From positions 3,658,001 through 3,722,000 of the forward strand of contig CM038463.1 in assembly GCA_021464415.1 (NCBI GenBank): a stretch of DNA of 64,000 bases, given 5' to 3'. This stretch comes from Lonicera japonica. Its lineage: Eukaryota > Streptophyta > Magnoliopsida > Dipsacales > Caprifoliaceae. Below are positions 22,062 through 33,237 of the stretch, one piece after another; the first letter of the stretch is position 1; each line of letters starts with the position of its first letter. Under the pieces are notes generated by a model, which had not been told where the DNA came from, ran no database searches, and saw nothing but the letters and a program-made list of their open reading frames with translations. Made by a program: the position numbers and the translations under genes.

Positions 22062-23189
22062 TCAATCCTCAATGCGATTGAATCGATTGGTCATATTGGT
22101 TGATAGAGCTTGAACTTGACCCAATAGCCCTTGAATGGCATGAAGAAATGCGGCATTAGATGATTGGCTACGGCCTTGTGATGGAGTGGGTTGTTGAGGG
22201 AGCTCGGAACCTTCTCCTCCTTTTTCTTCTTCTTCACCCATTTCTTCGGACGGGGATGAATCATCGCCCTCATAGCCACTGCCATCTCTATCTCGAGGAT
22301 CATTTGGAGTCCATTGACCATATACCAAACTATATTTCATCAAACGAATCACCTTGGTGCTATAGGTCTCCTCACTTGTGGGTATTATAACATCGACCTC
22401 ATCTTTAAGACGGATATTGTAGAATTTGAACAATTGAGTGAGGGCCATTCCGTAGACCAACCCTTGCCTTTTTCGATTGGTGATCTCAAGGAGATGATGA
22501 AACATTAGGCTAGCAAAATCCAATTTGTGTCCCATTACAATAGCCTATACCAAGAATAGCTCCAAAGTATTGAGCGAAGCACGACTACCACGCCTTGGAA
22601 TGATTGAATATCCAAGAATTGAATGTATGAGTCGGGCATCGAGTTTGAGCATTGAGGCCTTAATCTCACCACCCGTATTACGAAATCTACGCTTGAGTAA
22701 GATTCCTTTAGCAATATTCTTATCAAAACCAAGAAGATTCCCAAATTTGGATGGTACTTCCGTTACATCATCAATGGAAAACCCAAAAATTTTGACTAGT
22801 TCGGCTTTGTTGAAGCTAATCCGTTGACCGTTTAATAGTGTAACAAGACGAGCCTTGTTAGTACGACCATTATCAAGAACCGGATGGTGCAAGTTTGCAT
22901 AAAATAGACGGATAAGCCGTGGATACACCTTTTCACGAATACTCAAGAAATCTATAATTCCTTGATTTTGAAACAAGCCAGCAACATTCAAACCATTTGA
23001 AGCAAACAATTGAAAGTTAAATTGTTTACCTTTAATGATTGTCTGGGTGGAGTAGTCATTATTGAAATTCTCTTGTGCCTCATCGGAGATGAACAATGGC
23101 GGTAATGAACCTTGCGGTGGGTTGGCCGATGATGTACCCACTTGTGGTACACTCTTGCGAGGGCGTTGAGAGCGAGATGGTTGAGACAT
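22062..23189 (-). pseudogene. Third ORF (env position) of the copia element, putative plant transposon-protein domain
   Basis: It starts at 23189 with a Ser/Pro/Arg-rich leader (MSQPSRSQRPRKSVPQ), then a domain with KVYPRLIRLFYANLHHP and RISFNKAELVKIFGF. This matches the general pattern of the 'putative plant transposon protein' domain often found in retroelement-derived plant ORFs. After an in-frame TAG at 22545-22547 the same frame continues (GHKLDFASLMFHHLLE...) into an acidic stretch (EEMGEEEEKGGEGSE) and ends NMTNRFNRIED. About 375 codons in all. There is no clear signal peptide or membrane segment, so calling it an envelope gene would go beyond the evidence. Confidence 0.7.
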
Positions 23190-23930
23190 ATCTAGAGATT
23201 AGGTGAGAGATGCAGGTTTTTAAAAAGTTAGGGTTTTTAGAAAATTAAAAAAAAAATAGGTGAAAATTTGTTTGTATGAAAAAAATTTGCAAGAAATTGG
23301 TTAGATAGAAGTAATAAGATGAATTTGTAAGAAAATTTGACAAAAGATAGAGATTTGGGTGAAAAATCAATAATGGAAGTTAGGGTTAGGGTTTGAGAGA
23401 AAATGAGATGGGTTTGGGTGATTTGAAGTGAAATAGTGTAGATTTGTGGTTGATTTGTTGTAGGAGAAGGAAGATTTTTGGTTTAAAACAAGTTTTGATG
23501 AAGAATGTTGAAGATAGATGATGTTTCTCAAGGTTTGATATGTGGTTTCTCAAAATGGTGAGGAGAAGATTGAAGAGAAAAATAGGGGAAAGAAATGGTT
23601 AAAAGAAACTGCTCTCAGGCACTGCTCAGTCGACTGATGAAGCCCCTTCAGTCGACTGATGAAGCCTTAGTCAACTGACCATTGCCCCTTAGTCGACTGA
23701 TCACCTATTCTGCCAGAATTTCCTTTGTTTAAGCTTTTTGAGCCATAACAACCTAGAATGAGCAAATTTATAACTTTTGTGCTACAAAAATGATATTAGT
23801 ACATTAAATAATATGTAAGGGAAACACTAGCTACATAAAAACTTATTTCATAATTAATCAAATAAATACATAATTTTGTATGCTTTAGGGATAAGCATTA
23901 ATGATCAATATTCATGAAAATTTTGGTCAA
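23190..23930 (-). other. Non-coding region between ORF3 and pol with palindrome cluster
   Basis: About 740 bp without an ORF. Copies of the palindrome TCAGTCGACTGA lie at 23626-23637 and 23648-23659, with variants near 23668 and 23690. The same palindrome occurs in both LTRs. Confidence 0.7.
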
Positions 23931-26900
23931 CTAGATATCACATGCTCTAGTCATACTAATTTCACGTCGAATAGTGCTAAAGCGATCATCGAGAAGTGGT
24001 TTAGTGAAAATATCCGCAAGTTGCGATTCGGTGCCAACGAATTTAATATCAACATCACCTTTTTGCACATGATCACAAATAAAATGGTATCTTATCTCAA
24101 TGTGCTTAGTATGTAAATGTTGTATAGGGTTCTTGGTCAAGCTAATAGCACTTGTGTTGTCACATTTTATGGAAATGCGGTTAAAACTAATTCCAAAGCT
24201 CTCTAGTTGTTGTTTAATGTACAAAGTTTGTGCACAACAACTTCCGGCTACCACATATTCGGCTTCAGCCGTTGAAAGGGCTACCGAGTTTTGTTTATTG
24301 CTTGATCAAGATACTAGTGCGTATCCTAGGAATTGACAAGTGCCACTAGTGCTTTTCCTATCAATTTTGCAACCGGAAAAATCCGCATCGGAATAACTAA
24401 TCAAGTCAAATGAGTTCTCTCTTGGGTACCACAAACTCAAGGAAATAATACCAGAAAGATAACGGAATATACGTTTAACGGCAAGTAAATGTGACTCTTT
24501 AGGATCCGCTTGGAATCGTGCACAAAGACATACACTAAACATAATATCCGGCCTAGAGGCCGTCAAATATAATAAACTACCAATCATACCTCGATATTTC
24601 TTGATGTCTATACTTTTACCTATCTCGTCTTTGTCGATCTTCAATGTTGAACTCATAGATTTGGCGCCTTCCATGTCAAATTTCTTCAAGAGCTCCTTCA
24701 CGTACTTCTCTTGATTGATGAAAATACTTTCTTTGCATTGCTTCACTTGTAATTCAAGAAAGTAGTTCATCTCTCCCATCATGCTCATTTCGAATTCCTT
24801 TTGCATGCATGTGGAAAAATTCTTACAAAGATTTTCGTTAGTAGAACCAAAAATGATATCATCAACATAGATTTGTACAAATAGCATATCATTGTCATGA
24901 TTTTTGATAAATAAGGTAGTATCAATTTTTTCTCTAACAAAGTTATTGTTAATAAAAAAAATGAGCTTAATCTATCATACCATACTCTAGGTGCTTGTTT
25001 TAAACCATATAAAGCTTTAGACAATTTAAACACATAATCCGGATAAACATGATTTTTAAAACCGGGAGGTTGTTTCACATAAATTTCATCTTTAATAAAA
25101 TCATTCAAGAAAGCACTTTTCACATCCATTTGATATAATATAAAATTCTTAAAGCATGAATAAGCAAGTAGCATGCGAATGGCTTCTAGACGAGCTACGA
25201 GTGTATAGGTTTCTTCATAGTCAATGCCCTCCTATTGATTGTATCCTTGCGCAACAAGTCTAACTTTATTTCTAACAATTACACCACTTTCATCATTTTT
25301 TTTACGAAAAACCCATTTAGTACCTATAATTGTGTGATCATTAGGTTTGAGAATAAGTGTCCATACTTTGTTTCTCTTAAATTGATTGAGCTCTTATTGC
25401 ATAGCCATCATCCAAGATTCATCTTGTTCAGCTTCATTTATGTTTTTGGGCTCGTATTGAGAAACAAATGTCACATTATTACATAGATTTCTTAAGGATG
25501 ATTTAGTCATAACCATACTGATGGCTCTCCAAGAATTTGATCAATAGGATAGTTGGACACAAATTTTCAACTCCTAAGAAAATCATTTAAGTTTTGCTCG
25601 GTTGTATTTTCTAACTCCTTAGGAGGAGCTTGAGCGCTCGATTTTTCTTCCTTAGATGTATCATTAATTTAAATATCCGAAACCTTTTGGATAATTTCAA
25701 CATCTTCATCATAACGTACTATGGTTGATAAAGGATTTGACTCATCAAACACAACATGCATAGACTCTTGGACAACCAAACTTTTTTTGTTATAAACTCT
25801 ATATCTTTACTATTAGTGGCATACCCAAGAAAAATTTCTTCATCGGATTTAGCATCCAATTTTTCCAAGTGATCACGATCATTTAAAATAAAGCATTTAC
25901 AACCAAAAACTTTAAAATATATAATATTTGGTTTCTTGTTATTCCATAACTCATAGGGGTCTTATCTAACTTTTTACGAATGATAGTACGATTAATCACA
26001 TAGCATGCGGTGTTAACGGCTTTCGCCCACAAATATTCCGGCAAAGAATGTTCATTAAGCATAGTCCTAGATATCTCTTGAAGAGATCTATTTTTCTCTC
26101 AACAATACCATTTTGTTGAGGGGTTCTAGGTGCCGAAAAATTATGATTAATACCACGTTCATCACAAAAAATTTTAATATCAATATTATCAAATTCTCTA
26201 TCTCTATCACTCCTAACATGCACAATAGAAACACCTTTTTCATTTTGAACTCTTCTACAAAATTTTGCACAAACATATAGAGTTTTACTTTTGTGGGTGA
26301 GAAAGAACACCCAAGTGAGTCTAGTATAATCATCAACAATAACAAAAGCATACAATTTGCCACCCAAACTAGCAACCAAATTAGGACCAAACAAATCAAG
26401 ATGTAGTATATCGAGAGGTCTAGTTGTAGTAATATCCTTCTTAGACTTAAATGAGGATTTATGTTGTTTACCAAGTTGACATGCATCACAAATTTTATAT
26501 TTAACAAATTTGGTTTTAGGCAATCCTTTAACTAATTCTTTCGTAGACAAAGTATGAATTAAGTCCATGTTATTATGTCCTAATCTCCTATGCTATAACC
26601 AAGAAACATCATTAATAGCAAAAAGACACTTAACATCTTGTTGAGACAAATCATCAAGTTCAAGAGTATACATATTATTGGTTCTATATGCAACAAGTAA
26701 AATGGAATCATCGCTAACATTCTTAACAATGCAACGATCGGATTTAAAGATAACTTCATAACATTTATCACATAATTGACTAATGCTAAGTAAATTATGC
26801 TTTAAACCATTAACTAATAGAACATTATCAATACATGTAGAATGCTTACCAACCTTACATATACTGATGATTTTTCCCTTGGTGTTGTCCCCGAAAGTCA

Positions 26901-27371
26901 CATTCCTCCTCGCTTGGGAATAAGACTTAAGAAGTTATTTTTGTCTCTCGTCATGTGCTTTGAGCAACCACTATCCAAGAACCACTTGGTTTTGCTACCT
27001 TTGGCTTTCAAGCACACCTACACCATAACCTTGAGTAACTTCTCCTTTGATACCCAAAATGTGTTGGGTCCCTTTGGGTTAGCAAACATAATGGTTCCTT
27101 TTGGAACCCAAGCAAGCTTCCTCTTAGAAAGACTTTCATTCCGATAGAAATAATGATCCACATAATGAGTATTTTTACCACAATATGAGCAAAGATGAGT
27201 GGGATCATAAGGTGTGTATGTTTTAAAAAAGTTTTTGTACTCCTTTTGGTTGTCAATTTGGTTGTAGCCTAAACCGGCTTTGTTAAATACACACATTTGC
27301 ATTCCTAATAGTTTATCCAAATTGTCCCTTCCATTAGTGAATTTGGCTAAGCTATTAGTTAAATCATCCAC
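23931..27371 (-). pseudogene. pol of the copia element (PR-INT-RT-RH)
   Basis: Reading leftwards: a gag/pol junction region (27371-27018) with a degenerate CSYCGKNTHYVDHYFY finger; protease active site DSGCSKHMT (about 26985-26955); GAG-pre-integrase region (26901-26593); integrase (26568-25996) with CDACQLGK, LHLDLFGP, VRSDRDREF and NGIVERK; reverse transcriptase (from about 25174) with QMDVKSAFLN and KALYGLKQAPRVWYDRL; the YVDDIIFGS box (about 24865); and RNase H with STAEAEYVVAGSCC. Frames change repeatedly and stops interrupt it (for example TGA at 24306). Integrase before RT proves copia order. Confidence 0.9.
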
Positions 27372-27457
27372 TTGATCTTTTAATTTGACATTTTATACTA
27401 TAAGTGTGTTTGGAATTTTCTTTTCCTTTCCTTTCTTTAAAGTTTTGATTACATTTT

Positions 27458-28768
27458 TCAAAACCACATTTTCTTTCTCAAAAGTTCACAATTGCTAGAA
27501 ATTATCAAATTTTCCTTTTTGAGGCTTGCATACTTTTTAGATAGATTTTCAAACTTACTATGCAATTCCTCAAACATTTCATATAATTCATCGTAGTCAT
27601 TCTCATCATTCTCATCATCATTAATAGATACATTATTATCACTAAATAAATCATAAATAGAGTCTACCTCATCGTCTCTTGCCATAAGGCAAAGATTTGT
27701 CGTCTCCTCGTCGCTAGAGTCGGCATCGGACTCGCCCACTTTGGAATCACTCTAAGTGCCTTTGAGGGCATGTCTTACTTGTTTGAAGGCTTTGTCTCTT
27801 TTATCTCTTCTTTCCTTTCTTCTAACCGGGCAATTGGTTTTGAAATGTCCCGGTTCATGACAATGAAAAGATTTCTTGACTTCTTCGTTTTCAACTCTTG
27901 GTTGAATTGATCGATCATTGTTCTTTTTTGACGAAGAACCAAGGTTGTTTCCTTTTCCTTGAAACTTCTTCTTCTTAGCTAAAAATTTCATGAAATTTCT
28001 AGAGAGAAGAGCCATGTCTTCATCACCGCCTATTGACTCTTCATCATCCTCTCGTTGACTTGCTTTGAGAGCAAGAGTTTTCTTGGCTTTTGAACTAACT
28101 TCTTCTTCTCTCTCCAATTCATTCTCATGGATTTTAAGTGAACCCAAGAGTTCATCCATGCTTAGCGTCTTGAGATTCTTGACTTCTTGAATAACCGTTA
28201 CTTTGGATCTCCACTTCTTGGAAAGAGTTCTAAGAATCTTTCGAATCTTGTCTTCATTAGAGTAAACATTTCCAAGGAGATCTAAAGCATTAGTGATAAT
28301 AGAGAACCTACTATACATAGACGCAAGTGATTCATTAGGCTCTATTTTGAAAAGTTCATAATCATGAACGAGCATGTCAATATTGTCATCCTTGACTTGT
28401 GAGATTCCTTCATGAGAAACCTCTAGTTTGTCACAAATTTCTTTGGCGGTTTTACAACTAGAAATTTTGTTGTATTCGTCCATAGTTAATGCATAATGTA
28501 AAGAATTCAAGGCTTTAGCATTAAATTGGATTTTCTTAATGTCATGCTCATCATATTCGAAAATGAATTTAGGAGTGACATTACCCTTTTCATCGGTTTT
28601 GGTAATCTCATAGGGTCCAATGAATGTAACCCTCCATTGTTCAAAGTCACTAGCTTGAAGAAAAGTGCACATGCGATTTTTTCAATAACTATAATTTTTG
28701 CCATCAAATAGATGTGGTCTAGTGGTGGAAGAACCTTCGTTAAGTCCGATTCCTTGATAGATAAACAT
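27458..28768 (-). pseudogene. gag of the copia element
   Basis: ATG at 28768 (MFIYQGIGLNEG), then an in-frame TGA at 28682-28684, then a long open stretch from 28672 to 27752 with the UBN2-type gag region (LHYALTMDEYNKI, LLGSLKIHENELE) and a zinc knuckle in which the first Cys is replaced by Ser (SFHCHEPGHFKTNC). An in-frame TAG at 27752 separates an acidic, coiled-coil tail (SDADSSDEETTNLCLMARDD ...) that stays in the same frame to 27458. Both stops fit G-to-A change of a Trp codon on the coding strand. Confidence 0.85.
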
Positions 28769-28810
28769 GATCGTAAACTTTAAGATTGTAAAATCAAAAT
28801 AAGAGTACAA

Positions 28811-28824
28811 CCTCTGATACCAAT
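28811..28824 (-). other. Primer-binding site of the copia element
   Basis: On the element strand ATTGGTATCAGAGG follows the 5' LTR directly: the initiator-tRNA-Met complement. Confidence 0.85.
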
Positions 28825-30254
28825 TATAGGTCGAAAAATACCCTAGGGGGGTGAATAGGGTTTTTAAAACTTAATCGGATTTTTAAAATCGATTTAAAAA
28901 TGTTTAGTGCCTATTTCAATCAAGCAATCAAGAAATAAAGTTAATTCCAATCATAAAGTATAAATTACACAATATAAGAGATCAAGAGATATAAAAATTA
29001 AACTGATAGAAATCGAAGACTTTTTGTCCACATGGTTCGGCTTGTTAGTCCCCCTACTTTCGCGCTCGGTTAGTACCCCGAGAATTTTCACTATAATCGA
29101 TCTCCTTCCAGGTGAAGATCAAACCACTACAAATATATTTTTCTCACACACTCTTACAAGTATTGAATCACTTTCAATACTCACACAAGAGTTCATTCTT
29201 GCTATTTTATGAGATACACCTCTCACAAATATGATTTGAATAAGTTTTGGCGGCTAACACCAATGTACAATAGCTCTTAAGTGTATGAAGAAATACAAAT
29301 AAGGCTCACACTAAGAGATATCAAATTTGATCAACAATTTCTAGATCAAAATAAAGATGATTGATCAAAACCAATGTTCTTGAATCTTTGAATATTGAAT
29401 ATAGATGAAGAGAATAGTGTAGGAATGATTCAAGAGAGTTTAAATAAGTCTTAGATGGTGTATACATAGTCTAGGACACCATATGGCCGTTTGAAGGGAG
29501 TTGGTGAAAGTTTGGTACCAAAAATGGTAACAAATCTGAAATTCAATGGCTAGTTTCTGGGCCATCAGTCGACTGAGCAAGGCTCATCAGTCGACTGAGT
29601 GTCCATCAGTCGACTGAGCAAAGCCCATCAGTCGACTGATGGTCCCCACTGGTCTGCTGCCAGAATGACCAAAAATCCCATTTTTCACACTTTTGCAAAT
29701 TAGCTCAAAAATTAATTTTGAAGCTTGGGGATACTTAAATATGAGTTTCTAAGACTTCTATAATGTAAAGAGCTCGAAAATGAGGTCGTTAGAATTTAAA
29801 ATAAATTTATATCAAAAACGATTTTTCTCCAAAAGAAGGTTTTTGAAAGAATTTCGATTCAACCTTTGATTTGATCAATCTAATTATGTTAGAACATAGT
29901 ATGAGCTTTTATGATGATCAAATATGAATCTTTACATAGGAAACTAAAGCACTCACTCAAATATACAATAACGAGTCTTCGAGGGCTTTGTTTGTATCTT
30001 CTTTTGTTTTCTTCCTTGGCTCATTGTACTTCATAGAAATGCCATTGAAGATATATTGATCAAGTAATTGTGTGAGGTGCAAGACATTGATCGTGCAATA
30101 CTTTGTAGTGAATGATCTTGATTCCGGCTTTTCGGTTAAGTCTACGTATGATCAATTTATTGTGGTTATAACTCAAAACATCAACTAAGTTAAATTACAC
30201 ATGATTAATTTTATTGTTATTATTAAAACAAGATTAGTGACTTTCAAGTCAACA
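28825..30254 (-). repeat. 5' LTR of the copia element (1430 bp)
   Basis: Direct repeat partner of 20158-21564. Its inner terminal dinucleotide has mutated (CCTATA instead of CCTACA on the element strand). It carries four perfect copies of TCAGTCGACTGA (29565, 29587, 29606, 29628), one more than the other LTR, explaining most of the length difference. Confidence 0.93.
29565..29639. repeat. Palindrome array in the LTR (4 x TCAGTCGACTGA)
   Basis: Four perfect 12-bp palindromes at start spacings of 22, 19 and 22 bp, separated by short GCAAGGC/TGTCC/GCAAAGCCC linkers. Confidence 0.9.
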
Positions 30255-30259
30255 CTTGT

Positions 30260-33237
30260 TTTAAAAGCTAAATATTTTGAGAGCTTATAATGAAATAAAA
30301 ATGAAAGTATTAGATGAGTTGTAAAAAGTAGGAACAATTGATTTTATATTATCTAAATTATTTTATTGAATCTCAATCTTGAATTTCTTTAGATTTATTG
30401 TTGATTTTAGTCCATCTCCGATGGTCATTTCTATTCAAATAAATTTATATGATATAAAAGAAAAATAGAAAAAATATGTTCCAATGGAGTTTTCTATAAC
30501 CATTTCTTTGTAAGGTGGAAGACTGAAAGTTGAGTCACGGGGAATTTCTATCACAATTTTTACATGTAGAAATGCTGATAGAAATTTTTAATGTGTTATG
30601 GCACATCCTTATTCGATATAAGAAATCCACTAATTCTCTCTCATTCTTAAATAAATGCCAAGTAAAATAGAAAAATAAAATAAAATAACACTATTGGTGA
30701 AACTTTATTTGAGATTTTTTTATCTACACAATTATATTGCTAAATAAATATAAAAATATATTAAAAAAATCATGACACATAAGATAGAAATAAATTTATA
30801 AAAAATATCATTAAAGATGGCCTTAATCGATTTTTGTAGCATTCAAGGATATTAAGCTACTCTAGAATTATTGCTGAATTTATTTTATCTTTGTCGGCAT
30901 TCAAGGATATTATATTATGCTACTTTGCAATTATACTGATACTTATTTATTTGTATTATCTTTATATTTTCTACATCAAAAGTCAAAACTTACACTTTAG
31001 AAAATATGGGGAAATACCTCACGAAATAAAATAAAATCAACACAAAATCGACGTTAGAGTTTGTGTTCTTGTCATTTTCGTGTTTCGAGTTTTTAATACA
31101 ATATCTTGTCTAGTCATATTTGTGTCCAAAATTTAGAACAATTTATTGAAAATTAAAGTTATGCCATGATTAGTCACTACTATGGTGTTTTATCGTGTTT
31201 AACTGAAAAAAATTGTTTATTTGTAAGACGTATGTAATAATAATTATTATTATTATTATGTCATGTTTAAAATTTAATGAGTTATATTTATATTAATATC
31301 TTGTGTCCCTTTTTTTCTTTTTCTTTTTTGTTTTTGTTTTTGATTTTTTTTTTATTTTGAGTTCTTATAATATTAAAACAAAACTAAAAAGCACGAATTG
31401 GCCGCTAATCAGAAGTTCAAAATAAACCCATAATCAGGTATGTTTTAATAAGCCTTGAAGTTGTCAATATGCAAAAGTGCACAATCACCGGTGCCATTTG
31501 CAAGTCAAAATGCTTTACTTAAAATTTCGGAAATTTGAAATTTGAACTCACATCGGCGCTCCATGCCTTGCCTTAATTTCTTTAGAAAAGCAGACTATAT
31601 ACATATATAACTAGATTATAACTTGTGTGATGTACGGGCAGACGATTTATATTTTATAAATTTAATTATAGTATAGAAAATAAAAAGCTTCTCCAATTAT
31701 TTAGTTTGATCCATATGCACATTTTGTAGATAATATGAACAACATGATAAAGAAAAAAGAAAGAAAGAAAGAAATGAAAATTATATTTCTTGCGATGAAT
31801 TATTTATTCAAAAAGATTTCATTCTTTACTTGTTAGATTTAGAGTGCATAGATATAATCCTATGACATATTGAACGATAAATGACTTACATTAAAACTTT
31901 CAATTTTGTTTGTAATTAAGTGTGGGGATAAAGATTGGTTTAACTAATACTACCACTAATCTAAAAACTCTAATATCGATCCAATATAATCAAGATATTT
32001 AAAAATCATAGTAAAGTACACAATTTTATATTACACATTGTTATCATATTTGCCAGTTTGTATTTGCTAACTTTATTATCGACTTTCCGCCTAGATTTTT
32101 ATTTGTTGAAAAAAAATAATAATAACAAAAACGCAATAATATTGAACATATGAATAGAAAAAAAATTAATACTTACATTATATTAGATAAATAGTATTAG
32201 ATTAAAAATGTATTAATGGAAGAACATCATTCATTTGACACGTGTCACATTCATGTTCAAAGGGAGAGTATTTTACTTTAATAGTAGTAAATATTAAGGG
32301 TTAGAAAAGCAGACTTAAATACAAAGAAATAACTTAATGTAAAAACTCATATTAAGATCGCATTATGTATTATAACTTTCCAATTTCTCTTTATTATACA
32401 TCATAGTGCTTATTATTAGATATTATTAATATATATAGATAAAATCTATGTTGCAAGATCTTATCTAGATCGTATTATTTAAATGTGAATCAAGAGAGAT
32501 ATGATTTTGTGAAAATGGTTTCATTATTATTTGAATCTAGTGAGAAGTGCACATGAGCATTTTGGTACATCACAACAATTAGTACAAGGTGTTAACGGTT
32601 TGATAGGATGAAAACTATCCAAATGAATGGCAAAGGAGAATTACTATAAACTTTGAATGCCAGAGGTAAATAGAAATATAATAATTTAAATTGGTTCATA
32701 AAAATTCAAATTAAGTCATTTCAAGTAAAACTTGAAATTACTTAATTCTAAAATTAGATAATTAATTCTAACTCTATTTTTTGAGAAGATTTAGATATAG
32801 TTTTTACCCGTGATATTAATGCATCTAGACAAAATTTTAAATAATATAAAGCAATAATGAACATGTTTTTATTATAACAATTAGAATTTTTCGTTTAAGT
32901 TTTCTAAATATTACTTGAATTAGAATTGAATTATTCATAAATGAGTAAATTTATAATTCTTTAATTAATTAAAAATTAACTAATTTTAAAATTAAATAAT
33001 TAATAATTGAAAAAAAATTAAATGATTGAAAGCGACATTTATTCTCGCATGGACCGTAAGGTCATTTGAATTTGAATTTGATAGATGGTTAATGGTTTAT
33101 TGTTATATTTATATTATATATATATATATATAATGTATCGAAACAAATTCGGAATAAAAAACATCAGATCAGGCACTAGAAAGGAAAGAGAGAAGAGGAG
33201 ACGAGCAAACCAGAAAGAAACCAAGTAGGCAAGAAGA
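30260..33237. other. Intergenic, AT-rich; includes a possible short TIR element
   Basis: No gene seen. Around 30412-30827 'ccatctccgatgg' and a distant 'aaagatggcc' in inverse orientation suggest a decayed member of the 'GAGCATCTCCAATGG' element group. A G-box-like 'gacacgtgtc' palindrome lies at about 32237. The right end holds the HSBP promoter with a (TA)n run at about 33114-33132. Confidence 0.5.

Larger units (their letters stand above)
20158..30254 (-). mobile_element. Ty1/copia LTR retrotransposon, Sirevirus-like, full length but coding-defective
   Basis: Minus-strand element with 1.4-kb LTRs, perfect 5-bp target duplication CTTGT (20153-20157 and 30255-30259), initiator-Met-type primer site, gag, protease, integrase, RT, RNase H in copia order, a further ORF after pol, and two polypurine-like tracts. 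Long gag, an ORF in the env position and multiple purine tracts are hallmarks of the Sirevirus lineage. Coding frames are interrupted by many stops and frameshifts. The LTRs differ at roughly one position in twenty over the part compared, so it is older than the gypsy copy at 9736. Confidence 0.93.

Noticed and set aside
22062..23189. Independent host gene
   Set aside because: It lies between pol and the 3' LTR of the copia element, in the element's orientation, and has an in-frame stop.
29565..29639. CRISPR-like array in the LTR
   Set aside because: The repeats are 12-bp palindromes with 7-10 bp linkers inside a plant retrotransposon LTR; no cas genes, eukaryotic DNA.
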